A DNA stretch of 64,000 nt from an uncultured Bacilli bacterium. GTDB lineage: Bacteria > Bacillota_I > Bacilli_A > RF39 > UBA660. The translations under genes and the position numbers were made by a program. The stretch spans positions 1 through 64,000 of the forward strand of contig CAKPIT010000001.1 in the NCBI GenBank assembly GCA_934162445.1. The letters are read 5' to 3'. The notes below the pieces were generated by a model. The model worked only from the letters and a program-made list of their open reading frames with translations. It had not been told where the DNA came from and searched no databases. Of this stretch, positions 52,918-62,698 are shown in pieces. Numbering within the stretch: the stretch's first letter is position 1; every line of letters starts with the position of its first letter.

Positions 52918-54999
52918 CTAATTATACATACTAAAATAAGCATCACTCACTCTTTTGGTTATTCTCCTTGTTACTAATGACGAATAACTATTATTAGCAT
53001 TTTCAATTGATGAATCAGGACTAGTTACTACAATAGCCATTTTCGGATTAACAGTTGGTGCATAACCAATAAAAGCGGTAGAAACTGTTGGTGTATCAAT
53101 AATATTATCATTATCAGCATCAATAAAACTTTGGCTAGTACCAGTCTTACCTGATGGATCATGACTATCATCAATATATTTTCTTCCTAAACCATAACTT
53201 TTCATAGTAACGGCATGAAAACCCTCTTTAACTCTATCTAAATTTTCCTTTGACGTATTTACTTTATTTAAAACCGTCACTGGATAAGTATAAATAACTT
53301 TTCCAAGACTACTAGAATCACTCGCTTCATGTACTTCTTTTAATAAATGTGGCTTAAGTCTATTTCCTCCATTAGCAATCGTTGAAATATATTGTGAAAG
53401 TTGCATTGGTGTATAAGTATCATACTGCCCCATCACAAAGTCAAGTAATAACCCCGGCGTCTTATTATCACTAGTAGTACCAACGGATTCAACTGGTAAG
53501 TCAATTCCCGTTTTAACTCCAAGACCAAACTCTTTAAACGTATTCCGATAAATATCAAACGCATTATCATTAATAACAAGTGGCATATTATATTGATAAT
53601 TTGCCCCCGCTACCCTAATAGCCGCTTTAAACTGATAAACATTACTAGATAAAGCTAAAGCATCAATATCATTAATTCTTCCTAAATTAGCATGTGAACA
53701 TTTCTTAGGAGTTCCCGCAATCTTAATACATTCATCCATCATATACTCCCCAAAATGTACAGCACCCGTATTATAAGCCACCAACATACTAGCCCCTTTA
53801 ACTACTGATCCACAAGTCATAGGTGAAGTTAAAATCCCCGTTGTTACATCAACCGTATGATAACTACCATCGCCATTACTAACTGCTTCTCTTCCAGCCA
53901 TTGCTAATATCTCTCCCGTATTAGGATCCATAATAACCCCATAACTATGCTTATAATAAGTAGTATTCGCTTCCTTTTTAGTATTAATAACCTCTTCATT
54001 TAAAATATCTTCTAACTGCTTTTGCAAATCAATATCAATTGTTAAAACAATATCATTACCCCTTTTTCCTTCCCGAACAAGTTCCAATTGATGTGAATTA
54101 ATCGTCTTATAAAGAGCCTTACTTCCCTTTAAATAATCCTCATACTCCTTCTCTAAATAACTAGATCCAACTCTATCATTTAAAAGATATCCTCTTGCCA
54201 AATAATAATCCTTCTCTTCACTAGGAATTACTGATACCTTTCCTAAAATTGTCCTAAACGTATCCCCATATGGATATACCCTTTCCCAATCAAGTTTCGT
54301 ATTAAACCCATCAAGCGAAGAATTAAACTCTGAAATATAAGAATACTCACTATCACTAACATCCCGACTTTTAATAATTTTATCATCATAAGAATAACCC
54401 TTATTCATTAAATAATACAAATAACTAACCTTATTATCAGTATCACTAAAACTATTAATCTCATCATCCGTTACCCTTTTTAACTTAAGTTCATAAATCT
54501 CATTACTAGAAAGTTTCCCTTGTTTATATTTTTCAAGTTCTTTCTTAGTAATTCTTTTTTTAAAAACCTCTGGATACTTAGCTACAAAAAATTCTCGTTT
54601 ATTTCTATCAGTTACCTTATCATAATCTAAATTTAAATGATCAACTACAAGATATGCTATTCTTATCTCATCACTACTACTTCGTTTTTTATCTTTACGA
54701 TAATAAATAGTCCGAACCGCTTTATTATCAACTAACACTTTCAAATTACGATCAAGAATCCTTCCTCTTGGCGTCGAATCACCAAGCACTGTTCCCGTTG
54801 ATAAATTTTCCAACAATTCTTGATATTTACTCTGATTACGAAGCATCACTTGATAAAGTCTAAAACTAATACCAAGAAAAAGAAGGATCAACACTACTTT
54901 CAAAACAATAAACCTTCTTTTGTAAACAAGACTACTAATCGTATAACTTTTTTTATTTTTATTTATCTTTTTATTTCTAACCCTCTGTTTAATTTTCAA
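52918..54999 (-). CDS. Class B penicillin-binding protein, PBP2/PbpA-like
   Basis: 693 residues from a TTG start after GGAGGAGGT. A basic N-terminus and one membrane helix (about 33-50) are followed by the dimerisation domain (TPRGRILDRNLKVLVDN), with a long insert rich in charged residues (100-220). The transpeptidase domain has SxxK in GSVVKGASM, SxN in LSSNVYQF and KTG in PSGKTGTSQSF. It has no PASTA domain. It is distinct from the SpoVD-like protein and probably serves elongation or division. Confidence 0.88.
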   Translation of the reverse strand: MKIKQRVRNKKINKNKKSYTISSLVYKRRFIVLKVVLILLFLGISFRLYQVMLRNQSKYQELLENLSTGTVLGDSTPRGRILDRNLKVLVDNKAVRTIYYRKDKKRSSSDEIRIAYLVVDHLNLDYDKVTDRNKREFFVAKYPEVFKKRITKKELEKYKQGKLSSNEIYELKLKRVTDDEINSFSDTDNKVSYLYYLMNKGYSYDDKIIKSRDVSDSEYSYISEFNSSLDGFNTKLDWERVYPYGDTFRTILGKVSVIPSEEKDYYLARGYLLNDRVGSSYLEKEYEDYLKGSKALYKTINSHQLELVREGKRGNDIVLTIDIDLQKQLEDILNEEVINTKKEANTTYYKHSYGVIMDPNTGEILAMAGREAVSNGDGSYHTVDVTTGILTSPMTCGSVVKGASMLVAYNTGAVHFGEYMMDECIKIAGTPKKCSHANLGRINDIDALALSSNVYQFKAAIRVAGANYQYNMPLVINDNAFDIYRNTFKEFGLGVKTGIDLPVESVGTTSDNKTPGLLLDFVMGQYDTYTPMQLSQYISTIANGGNRLKPHLLKEVHEASDSSSLGKVIYTYPVTVLNKVNTSKENLDRVKEGFHAVTMKSYGLGRKYIDDSHDPSGKTGTSQSFIDADNDNIIDTPTVSTAFIGYAPTVNPKMAIVVTSPDSSIENANNSYSSLVTRRITKRVSDAYFSMYN

Positions 55000-55077
55000 A
55001 AGCCAATACCTCCTCCTTTAATAGTTTATCACATAAATTTTATTTTACTACATATAAATTAGTAAGGATGGAATTTT

Positions 55078-55326
55078 ATGATAGAAAGAATAATAAAAAA
55101 CAATATTAGTATTTTAAATCATCATTTAGTAATGGGCTATTTAGAAAGTAAAAATATTTATCCCACTGAAGATGAAAGTATTATAATCTGTAATTTCTTA
55201 AAAGAAAATTATCTAACTATATTAAAAGATAATACTATTTTATTTACCCTAAAAGGAAAAGTACGTGATGAAATATATAACCAAACGATTAATATTATCT
55301 TAAACTTAAAAAAATCTTATTTATAA
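55078..55326 (+). CDS. 82-residue protein, possibly YqfT/DUF2624-like
   Basis: It begins MIERIIKNNISILNHHLVMG. LESKNIYPTEDESIIICNFL followed by NYLTILKDNTI resembles the short DUF2624 (YqfT) family, which in Bacillus lies beside the endonuclease IV gene. Here an endonuclease IV gene is 470 bp further on, though in the opposite direction. The assignment is tentative. AAGGATGGAATTTT precedes the ATG. Confidence 0.6.
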   Translation: MIERIIKNNISILNHHLVMGYLESKNIYPTEDESIIICNFLKENYLTILKDNTILFTLKGKVRDEIYNQTINIILNLKKSYL

Positions 55327-55364
55327 TATTATTTTATGCTATAATTTAAATAGGATGTGATTTG

Positions 55365-55802
55365 ATGAATAAATTTGGGTTCACACTAATAGAACTATTA
55401 GCCTCAATAACTATTTTAGGTTTAATTATGTTAGTAGTTATGCCTTCTATAACTGCTTTAAGAGATCAAAATAAAGAACAAACTCTAACAGTCTACGGTG
55501 ATAGTCTAATAGAAGCCAGTAAACTGTTTATTACAAGAGAAAAAGAAGATATCACCAGTACTTACAATAACGATAACTACTGCCTTGATATTTCCTATCA
55601 AACGTTATATAATTCAAACCTTATCAAACCTTTTCAAGATCAAACCTTTACTTGTAACTCTAATAATATTAAAGTTAGATATACTCACACACCAAAAAAA
55701 GATACATACCAATATATCATGATATGTACCGATCAAAAAAACAAAGAATTTAAAGCCCCTCACTATGATGATTTAATAAAAACGCAATGTGATGCAGCTT
55801 AA
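55365..55802 (+). CDS. Type IV pilin-like protein with prepilin cleavage site
   Basis: 145 residues from the ATG at 55365. It begins MNKFGFTLIELLASITILGL, with prepilin peptidase cleavage between Gly and Phe and the conserved Glu five residues into the mature protein. One hydrophobic helix, then a globular part with four cysteines that may form disulfides (CLDI, CNSN, CTDQ, CDAA). No pilus ATPase or peptidase gene is near. It may be a ComGC-type or orphan pseudopilin. Confidence 0.85.
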   Translation: MNKFGFTLIELLASITILGLIMLVVMPSITALRDQNKEQTLTVYGDSLIEASKLFITREKEDITSTYNNDNYCLDISYQTLYNSNLIKPFQDQTFTCNSNNIKVRYTHTPKKDTYQYIMICTDQKNKEFKAPHYDDLIKTQCDAA

Positions 55803-56644
55803 GGTTCTAATGATCTAATTAACGCAATTTCTTCTTTATAAGGAGCCTTACCATCGATATAAGGTGTTTCTAATATTTTAGGAACATCTTTTAATTTGGG
55901 ATGATAACAAATATTAATCAAACAAGAAGTACCAAGTGTTCCTTTTCCAAAATTTTCATGACGATCCTTTCTACTTCCTTTAATATTTTTACTATCATTA
56001 ATATGCACACAATGAATCAAATCAATACCAAGTACCTTATCAAACTCATCAAGAACCTGATCAAAATTATTTAAATCATAACCTGCATCATTCAAATGAC
56101 ACGTATCAAGGCAAACTCCTAATCTTTCCTTCTTATCAACTGAAGAAATTATCTCTTTAAGCTCTTCAAAGTTACTTCCCACTTCACTTCCCTTACCAGC
56201 CATCGTTTCAAGTAAAATTACCACCTCACTATCATCATGAGCAAATACATAATTTAAAGCCTTACTAATATTATTAATACCAACTGAAACCCCATGACCA
56301 ACATGACTACCGGGATGTAATACCAAATATTTCATACCAAGAGTAGAAACTCTTGATAACTCTTCTAAAAGAAACCGACACGAAAAGGCAAATTTACTTT
56401 CATCTCCATTAGCCAAGTTAATAATGTAAGGAGCATGAACAATTACTTTTTCCTTTAAAATACCAGACTCCTTCATCAACTTATCAGCCTCACTAACTAT
56501 ATCAAGCGAAATACTACTTCTAATCGTATTTTGTGGTGCCCCTGTATAAAACATAAAAGTATTAGCCCCATAACTAAGAGCCTCCTTTACACTTCCCAAA
56601 AGCCCATCCGCTTTTTTATATCCAACATGACTTCCAATAAACAT
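55799..56644 (-). CDS. nfo: Deoxyribonuclease IV (endonuclease IV)
   Basis: 281 residues from the ATG giving MFIGSHVGYKKADGL. It cleaves DNA at abasic sites. TIM-barrel with three metals: family signatures VHAPYIINLA, VLHPGSHVGHG, LLETMAGKGSEVGS, GVCLDTCHLNDAGYD, HCVHINDSK and GSRKDRHENFGKG are present. It overlaps the convergent pseudopilin gene by 4 bp. In Bacillus it protects germinating spores, which fits this genome. Confidence 0.96.
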   Translation of the reverse strand: MFIGSHVGYKKADGLLGSVKEALSYGANTFMFYTGAPQNTIRSSISLDIVSEADKLMKESGILKEKVIVHAPYIINLANGDESKFAFSCRFLLEELSRVSTLGMKYLVLHPGSHVGHGVSVGINNISKALNYVFAHDDSEVVILLETMAGKGSEVGSNFEELKEIISSVDKKERLGVCLDTCHLNDAGYDLNNFDQVLDEFDKVLGIDLIHCVHINDSKNIKGSRKDRHENFGKGTLGTSCLINICYHPKLKDVPKILETPYIDGKAPYKEEIALIRSLEP

Positions 56645-56698
56645 AAACATCATCCTTTCATACATATAAAGCGTAGCATAAACAAAATTATTTCACAA

Positions 56699-56727
56699 TA
56701 AAAAAGATAATATTTTACTATTATCTT
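56699..56727 (-). terminator. Terminator after rubrerythrin gene
   Basis: Minus strand AAGATAATA-loop-TATTATCTT followed by TTTTATTG. Confidence 0.75.
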
Positions 56728-57269
56728 TACTCATAATTATCAGCTTTAACTTCCATAAAACTTTGTCTATGTTTACAAACAGGACAAACCTCTAAAGCAT
56801 CTTTGCCAACATAAACATGACCACAATTACGACAAATCCAAATCTTATCATTATCTTTATGGAATACTCTATCATCTTTAACATTTTTAAGTAATGTTAA
56901 ATATCTTTTTTCATGTTCCTTTTCTATTAATCCTACTTGTTCAAATAATTTAGCAATTCTTTCAAATCCTTCTTCACGAGCTTCTAAAGCAAATTCTTTA
57001 TACATCTCTGTCCACTCATAATTTTCTCCATTAGCAGCATCTTCTAAGTTAACAATAGTACTAGGAATTTCCCCATCGTGTAACTCCTTAAACCAAATCT
57101 TAGCATGTTCTTTTTCATTATTAGCCGTTTCTTCAAATATTGCTGCTATTTGTTCATATCCATCTTTTCTAGCTTTTGATGCATAATAAGTATATTTATT
57201 TCGAGCTTGACTTTCTCCTTGAAAAGCCATCATTAAATTTTTTTCTGTTTTAGAACCTTTTAATTCCAT
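56727..57269 (-). CDS. Rubrerythrin
   Basis: 180 residues. It reduces hydrogen peroxide in anaerobes. The N-terminal di-iron four-helix bundle has EKNLMMAFQGESQARNKYTY, EETANNEKEHAKIW and GLIEKEHEKRY. The C-terminal rubredoxin domain has CRNCGHVY and CPVCKHRQ. It points to an anaerobic or microaerobic life style. A single-gene unit between nfo and tgt with its own terminator. Confidence 0.96.
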   Translation of the reverse strand: MELKGSKTEKNLMMAFQGESQARNKYTYYASKARKDGYEQIAAIFEETANNEKEHAKIWFKELHDGEIPSTIVNLEDAANGENYEWTEMYKEFALEAREEGFERIAKLFEQVGLIEKEHEKRYLTLLKNVKDDRVFHKDNDKIWICRNCGHVYVGKDALEVCPVCKHRQSFMEVKADNYE

Positions 57270-57318
57270 TATTTCTACCTTCTTTCCTTCTTAATTATAT
57301 TTAATCTTAACTTTTTTG

Positions 57319-58449
57319 TCAATTATTCTTACCATGATAATAATCTTTCACAAAATTATCTTTAAACTCTAATAGTCTATCTTCCTTAATCGCTTCTCTT
57401 ATCTCTTCTGTTAATCTAATCAAATATCTAATATTATGAATTGATAAAAGTCTTCCGCCTAACATTTCTCCTGTATTTAATAAATGTCTTAAATAAGCTT
57501 TTGTATAATTTTTACAAGTATAACAATCACACTCTTTATCAATTGGACTAAAATCTTCCCGGTATTTACTATTATTTAAATTCATCTTACCATACTTAGT
57601 AAACACCTGCCCATGTCGTGCAATTCTAGTAGGTAATACACAATCAAAAATATCAATTCCTCTAATAACCCCTTCAATAATATCAATCGGTTCCCCTATT
57701 CCCATTAAATATCTTAATTTATCCTGAGGTAAATAAGGAACGCTATAATCAATAGCCTTATACATATCCTCTTTAGATTCATGATCATTAGCAACTCCCC
57801 CGACACTATAACCATCAAAATCAAGTTTAACCGTCTCTTTAGCTGAATATTCTCTTAAGTCTTTAAAATAACCACCTTGCACAATCCCAAATAAAGCTTG
57901 TCTAGGATTATTATGAACCATCTTCCCTCTTTTAGCCCATCTAAGAGTTCTTTCTACACTGTTTTTCATATATTCATAACTGGCACTAGCCGGTGGACAC
58001 TCATCAAAACTCATAGCAATATCACTATCTAATTTATTTTGAATTTCAATTGACTTCTCAGGCGTCAAAAACAACTCTTTTCCATCAATATGACTCTTAA
58101 ATTTAACGCCCTCTTCCATAATATCTTTCTTTTTATTTTTAACAAGCGAAAACACTTGGAAACCACCACTATCTGTTAAAATAGGACCATCATAATGCAT
58201 AAACTGATGAAGTCCTCCCGCTTTATTAACTAAATCTTCACCCGGTCTTAACCATAAATGATAAGTATTAGCAAGAATAATACCAGAATGCATCTCTTTT
58301 AACTCTTCAGGAGTTAAACTCTTAACTGTTGCTCTTGTACCAACTGGCATAAACATTGGTGTATCATACTCACCATAATTAGTTTTTATCTTCCCAAGTC
58401 TTGCTAACGTATCCTTTTCCTTTTTAATCAATGTATACTCTACTTTCAT
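57319..58449 (-). CDS. tgt: tRNA-guanine transglycosylase
   Basis: 376 residues. It inserts the queuosine precursor at position 34 of certain tRNAs. Catalytic Asp is in LTDSGGFQVFSL and in FDCVLPTRIARHG. The zinc site is CDCYTCKNYTKAYLRHLL. queA and yajC, usual neighbours, are not in the window. GGAGGTATATGAA precedes the ATG. Confidence 0.98.
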   Translation of the reverse strand: MKVEYTLIKKEKDTLARLGKIKTNYGEYDTPMFMPVGTRATVKSLTPEELKEMHSGIILANTYHLWLRPGEDLVNKAGGLHQFMHYDGPILTDSGGFQVFSLVKNKKKDIMEEGVKFKSHIDGKELFLTPEKSIEIQNKLDSDIAMSFDECPPASASYEYMKNSVERTLRWAKRGKMVHNNPRQALFGIVQGGYFKDLREYSAKETVKLDFDGYSVGGVANDHESKEDMYKAIDYSVPYLPQDKLRYLMGIGEPIDIIEGVIRGIDIFDCVLPTRIARHGQVFTKYGKMNLNNSKYREDFSPIDKECDCYTCKNYTKAYLRHLLNTGEMLGGRLLSIHNIRYLIRLTEEIREAIKEDRLLEFKDNFVKDYYHGKNN

Positions 58450-58488
58450 TTCATATACCTCCTAACTAAGTATTATAAAATAAATCTT

Positions 58489-58518
58489 CAAAAAAAAGAA
58501 GCCTAAATTCTTTTTTTA
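58489..58518 (-). terminator. Terminator overlapping the end of the double-Gre gene
   Basis: Minus strand AAAAAAAGAA-loop-TTCTTTTTTT. The left arm contains the last codons. Confidence 0.55.
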
Positions 58519-59603
58519 AGTTTCGTATATTTTTTAGGATCATTAACCCTTAACTGATTAGGATTATTATCAATATCATAAACCATTCCATTAACATACT
58601 TTCTATCACAATCCCGATATGTAAATGTATCCCCATTCTTTTTATTCATAATTGCTAATCCTAAAGGACTAATTAATTCAATATAATCCGTATTAAGTTC
58701 CGTTGACATCGCTTGATTAATAACTTCTACTCTCTTTTCTGTAATAACTCCATTCTTATCTAACTTAAGACTAACACCACTTCCAGCTTCCACCCTATCT
58801 TGTGTTACGGGATTAACAAATGAAGCATCTTTTAAAAATCGATTAATAATTCCACACTTAGTATATAAAGGCATACTTGAAGTATATAAATAATCCTCAT
58901 TACTTATTTCAATATTATGCATATTAAAACTTTTAACTCGTGATAATGCAAGAGCTAATCTATTAGATTCTTCTTTTAATAAATGAAATTGACTAAGTGT
59001 GATAGCATTAAATTTTTTAAGTGTAACAATATCATTATCTTGATATAATTTTTCTCGATACTCCTTCATCTTATTAGAAATTCTACAAGACTTAGCCCGA
59101 TCTTTTATATAATGAACATCATAAGAATTATTATCAAATATCTTCGTAACTCTACCCGTTACTAATTCCCCAGAACTAATTCTATAACCAAAATAATCAC
59201 CATCTTTTTTCCCCATTAAACTCTGTCCACAAATACTATCTTTAGACACAAATCCTTCAAATGAAGTAGAACTTAATCCAATTGAATTTTCAGTTAAAGT
59301 ATAAGTTTCTTCAAAGTTATCATCATCAAACTTAACATTAAACTTCGTCCCATAATAAATACTATCACTATCTCTTACTTTTAAAAGTTCCCCTACTTCT
59401 AATGCATTTTGATATTGATATAATTTATTATTGATACTACTATATTCCTTCTTATCAATATTATCAATCATATAATTAATAAAACTACCATCAGAAACAT
59501 TTCTCTCATCATCTCTAAAAAAACGATCTAAAGCATCTTTTCTAATCTTTAAATTAACAATCTCTTCTCTTAAAATTCTAACTTGTTCAGGTATTAATAT
59601 CAT
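58503..59603 (-). CDS. Protein with two Gre-type C-terminal domains
   Basis: 366 residues. Residues about 80-155 (YYGTKFNVKF...SICGQSLMGKKDGDYFGYRI) and 265-330 (GSGVSLKLDK...LISPLGLAIMNKKNGDTFTY) each follow the pattern of the FKBP-like C-terminal domain of GreA/GreB, in particular ISPLGxAxxxKKxGD. Each is preceded by a helical segment (about 5-65 and 185-240) that could be a coiled-coil hairpin, so the protein looks like two divergent Gre units in tandem. The acidic tip signature is not evident. It might bind RNA polymerase. Orphan gene with terminators on both sides. Confidence 0.65.
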   Translation of the reverse strand: MILIPEQVRILREEIVNLKIRKDALDRFFRDDERNVSDGSFINYMIDNIDKKEYSSINNKLYQYQNALEVGELLKVRDSDSIYYGTKFNVKFDDDNFEETYTLTENSIGLSSTSFEGFVSKDSICGQSLMGKKDGDYFGYRISSGELVTGRVTKIFDNNSYDVHYIKDRAKSCRISNKMKEYREKLYQDNDIVTLKKFNAITLSQFHLLKEESNRLALALSRVKSFNMHNIEISNEDYLYTSSMPLYTKCGIINRFLKDASFVNPVTQDRVEAGSGVSLKLDKNGVITEKRVEVINQAMSTELNTDYIELISPLGLAIMNKKNGDTFTYRDCDRKYVNGMVYDIDNNPNQLRVNDPKKYTKLKKRI

Positions 59604-59643
59604 AAAACCTCTTTCCTTTCAAAAAATGTTTCTCTATTATACC

Positions 59644-59682
59644 ACAAAAAAAGAATAAAGAAAAATTATTTTTCTCTATTCT
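59644..59682 (-). terminator. Terminator after the trmD operon
   Basis: Minus strand AGAATA-G-AGAAAAA paired with TTTTTCTTTATTCT, then TTTTTTTG. Confidence 0.85.
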
Positions 59683-60103
59683 GATTTTTATTTTTACTAT
59701 CTAACTCTAATCCCAAGTATCTATTTTTAATTTCTTTTTTTAATATTTTTAACTTATGTGCCATAAATTCTAATTCACTTTTCTCTAAATAGTTACGATA
59801 TTTATTCTTAACAATCGCTCGAAATCTTTCAATTTTATCAAGTGCTAAAAGTAAATTAGACCCATCATCATCTTCACTATCCAAAAGAATAACCACTTCA
59901 TTTAAAAGTTTTTGATACTTCTTAAATATCTTTGATTTTAATAAAGGTAATACTATTTTTTTATCAGTAATAATAATATTTTTAATACTTGTCCCTTTAA
60001 TCTTAAGTGCTTCTTTATTTTTATTTAAAGAAATCCCTTTAAGTTTATTAATTTCTTCTTCACTAACAGACATTTTTCTTTTTACAATTTGTAACTTATA
60101 CAT
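59666..60103 (-). CDS. 145-residue coiled-coil protein of unknown function
   Basis: It is strongly basic and mostly helical by composition. It starts MYKLQIVKRKMSVSEEEINK and ends LDSKNKNQNREK. The centre (ILLDSEDDDGSNLLLALDKI) suggests helices; the rest is Lys/Leu/Ile rich. No family recognised. It is 10 bp downstream of trmD and shares its terminator, so it could be a tRNA- or ribosome-related accessory. Confidence 0.7.
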   Translation of the reverse strand: MYKLQIVKRKMSVSEEEINKLKGISLNKNKEALKIKGTSIKNIIITDKKIVLPLLKSKIFKKYQKLLNEVVILLDSEDDDGSNLLLALDKIERFRAIVKNKYRNYLEKSELEFMAHKLKILKKEIKNRYLGLELDSKNKNQNREK

Positions 60104-60113
60104 AATATTACTC

Positions 60114-60779
60114 CTATTTTTCTAATAAATCCGGTCTTAATTCTTTGGTTTTTTTAATTCTTTCATTATTACGATATTCTTCTATTTTTTTATGATCTCC
60201 ACTAAGTAATACCTCTGGTACTTTCATATTTTTAAATTCCCGGGGTTTGGTATAAGTAGGATAATCTAATAAATTATCGTTAAAAGAATCTAAAAGATGA
60301 GACTCTTCTTTAATAACTCCGGGTAGTAATCTTGTAATTGAATCGACTAATAACATACTAGCAATCTCTCCTCCAGTTAAAACAAAATCACCCACACTAA
60401 CTACCATATCACAAATAGATTTAATCCTCTCATCATATCCCTCATAATGACCACAAATAATAATTAAATGCTTTTTTAAAGAAAGATAATAAGCCATTTC
60501 TTGATTATAAATTTTTCCATCAGGACTCAAAAGAATCACTAAACTATCATCCGTTTTTAACTTCATCACTGCATCATAAATAGGTTGGACCATAAGCACC
60601 ATGCCACACCCACCTCCATAAGGAGTATCATCTACTTTCTTATGCGGATCAAGCGAATAATCTCTAAAATTATGAATATTAATTTGTACAAGTTCTTTTT
60701 CAAGAGCTCTTTTTATAATAGAAGAAGAAAATACTCCCCTAAACATCTCTGGAAACAAAGTTAATATATCTATTTTCAT
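60114..60779 (-). CDS. trmD: tRNA (guanine-37-N1)-methyltransferase
   Basis: 221 residues, slightly shorter than usual. It methylates G37 next to the anticodon. SPOUT knot signatures are DDTPYGGGCGMVLMVQP, LLSPDGKIYNQEMA, ICGHYEGYDERI, and SVGDFVLTGGEIAS. It is 8 bp downstream of rimM; rpsP and rplS, common companions, are missing. Confidence 0.98.
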   Translation of the reverse strand: MKIDILTLFPEMFRGVFSSSIIKRALEKELVQINIHNFRDYSLDPHKKVDDTPYGGGCGMVLMVQPIYDAVMKLKTDDSLVILLSPDGKIYNQEMAYYLSLKKHLIIICGHYEGYDERIKSICDMVVSVGDFVLTGGEIASMLLVDSITRLLPGVIKEESHLLDSFNDNLLDYPTYTKPREFKNMKVPEVLLSGDHKKIEEYRNNERIKKTKELRPDLLEK

Positions 60780-60787
60780 AATTCCTC

Positions 60788-61267
60788 CTAAATAAGCGTT
60801 ACTAAAACCTCTCTTTTATCTTTATTTATTTTCACAAAATTATCATGATAAGGAATTAAAACTTCTCTTTCATTAATAAGACACCTTAAAATCTTATAAT
60901 TATTACCCATCACTTCAATTTCCTTTATTATACCATCTTCATGAGTATTAGTAACTACTTTATAAGTAATTAATTCACTATCTAAAATATCATTATCCTG
61001 TAAATTAAGTTCTAAAGAATCTTTATATACACTCCTTCCCTTTAACATTAAAACTTCATTAATATTATTAAAACCCTCAAAAGTAACCATATCATAATCT
61101 TTATGAAGTCTATAACTTTTAATTTTATAACTAACATTATCTATAATTAAATGACTCTCTAATTTAAAAACTTCCTTTTTCTGTGACGTCTTAAGATTTG
61201 TCTTAATCCTTATTTCTCCCTTAATACCATGGGTATTAACAACTTTTCCAATATATAACTTACTCAT
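60788..61267 (-). CDS. rimM: Ribosome maturation factor RimM
   Basis: 159 residues from the ATG at 61267. It aids 30S head assembly. YIGKVVNTHGIKGEIRIKT is the family signature; the C-terminal PRC domain holds VLIPYHDNFVKIN. It overlaps the rRNA methyltransferase gene by a few bases and is followed by trmD. Confidence 0.95.
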   Translation of the reverse strand: MSKLYIGKVVNTHGIKGEIRIKTNLKTSQKKEVFKLESHLIIDNVSYKIKSYRLHKDYDMVTFEGFNNINEVLMLKGRSVYKDSLELNLQDNDILDSELITYKVVTNTHEDGIIKEIEVMGNNYKILRCLINEREVLIPYHDNFVKINKDKREVLVTLI

Positions 61268-62003
61268 CACAAACCTCTAATTCATATAAAATAATACTAG
61301 TAGCAACCGCCACATTTAAACTTTCCACGACATCATTCATAGGAATATAAATAGCCTTATCAGCTTCTTCCATATAAATAGGATTAACCCCATTCCCTTC
61401 ATTTCCCATTATAAGGGCAAAATTATTTTTAACTTCCCTTTTTAATTTTCTAATATCTTCCCCATAATTAACATTAGTAACAAGAACCGGGATTTTATCT
61501 TCTTTTAATTTAGGAATAACTTCCCCTAAATCACATTCAATAATTGGAATATGAAAAAGCATCCCTTGCGTTCCCCTAATAACTTTTGGAGAATATAAAT
61601 CACAACTATTTCTTCCAACTACAATACTACTAATATTAAAGGCTACTGCACTTCTAATAATAGTTCCTAAATTACCGGGATCTTGAATTTCATCTAAAAG
61701 TAAAATTCTTCTTCCTACTATCTTATTTTTACCTTTATGACAAAGTCCTACTATTTTAGAAGGAGTTTTAACATCACATATTTTCTTCAACACATCATAA
61801 GTCACTTCCAAAACTGGAACATCAATTGGTATAACCTCATCTTCTAAAACCAACACTTCTTCCAAAATACCTGCTCGTGATGCTTCCATCACAAGATGCA
61901 TCCCTTCAACAACAAACTTTCCTTCCATATCACGATACTTTTTATGTCTTAAAAGCTTACTATAATATTTAACCTTCTCATTACTAACACTACTAATAAT
62001 CAT
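61260..62003 (-). CDS. SpoU-family RNA 2'-O-methyltransferase
   Basis: 247 residues from the ATG at 62003. The N-terminal substrate-binding part (SVSNEKVKYYSKLLRHKKYR...FVVEG) and the SpoU knot with LLDEIQDPGNLGTIIRSA, LIMGNEGNGV and IPMNDVVESLNVAVAT are clear. It resembles the TrmH/RlmB/TsnR group (YsgA type) that methylates rRNA or tRNA; the target base is not determined. Confidence 0.93.
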   Translation of the reverse strand: MIISSVSNEKVKYYSKLLRHKKYRDMEGKFVVEGMHLVMEASRAGILEEVLVLEDEVIPIDVPVLEVTYDVLKKICDVKTPSKIVGLCHKGKNKIVGRRILLLDEIQDPGNLGTIIRSAVAFNISSIVVGRNSCDLYSPKVIRGTQGMLFHIPIIECDLGEVIPKLKEDKIPVLVTNVNYGEDIRKLKREVKNNFALIMGNEGNGVNPIYMEEADKAIYIPMNDVVESLNVAVATSIILYELEVCDE

Positions 62004-62007
62004 ACTT

Positions 62008-62655
62008 CTACTCCTCTCCATACATATTAGTTAACTTTCGCCATTTTTTATAATCAGGGCAATTTTCTTCTACAACTTTCCAAAACTTCTTTGAATGATT
62101 AGCCACCACTAAATGGGCTAATTCATGATAAATAACATAATCAAGACACCCAAGATCTTTATCAATTAACATCGTATTTAAAGTAATAACATTAGTCTTA
62201 ATATTACAAACACCCCATCTACTAGTCATCTTTCTAAGCCGCATTTTAGGCTTTGGAATATCTCTTGAAAAATTATGATAACACTTATCTAAATGTTCTT
62301 GAAAAACAGTAAGGGCCATCTTTCGTTTCCATTTAACAACATCAAAATCCCGCCTCATAAACACTTTATTAACTCCAAACGTCAAGTCAACAGACTCAGT
62401 ATAAACAATATCATACCTTTTTCCTAAATAATAAAAATCATCATCATATCTATTCTTCTTTTTAACTAAAGAAATCATCCTTACAACCGATTTATAATTT
62501 TTATTAATAATCTCAATTACTTCCCTATCGGTAGTTAAACTATTACAAGTAACATAAATTGTTAATTCATCCGTAACCCTAATATAAAGATTTTTAGTTG
62601 TTTTTTTCCTAACTATTTCTAAATTGTATTTTACGTTATCAATATCAATCTGCAT
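62008..62655 (-). CDS. YgjP-like (DUF45) metallopeptidase
   Basis: 215 residues from the ATG at 62655 (AGGTGTTAAGT). The zinc-binding HEXXH is in VIYHELAHLVVANHSKKFW, with the third His in NHSKKFW. The conserved RKMTSRWGVCN precedes it. Members are linked with M48-type or SprT-type peptidases; one member is said to act in phosphate/nucleotide metabolism but its role is unclear. It overlaps no other gene and precedes the SpoU gene. Confidence 0.88.
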   Translation of the reverse strand: MQIDIDNVKYNLEIVRKKTTKNLYIRVTDELTIYVTCNSLTTDREVIEIINKNYKSVVRMISLVKKKNRYDDDFYYLGKRYDIVYTESVDLTFGVNKVFMRRDFDVVKWKRKMALTVFQEHLDKCYHNFSRDIPKPKMRLRKMTSRWGVCNIKTNVITLNTMLIDKDLGCLDYVIYHELAHLVVANHSKKFWKVVEENCPDYKKWRKLTNMYGEE

Positions 62656-62698
62656 ACTTAACACCTATCAAAATTATACTACAAAAGAAAAAGAGTGT

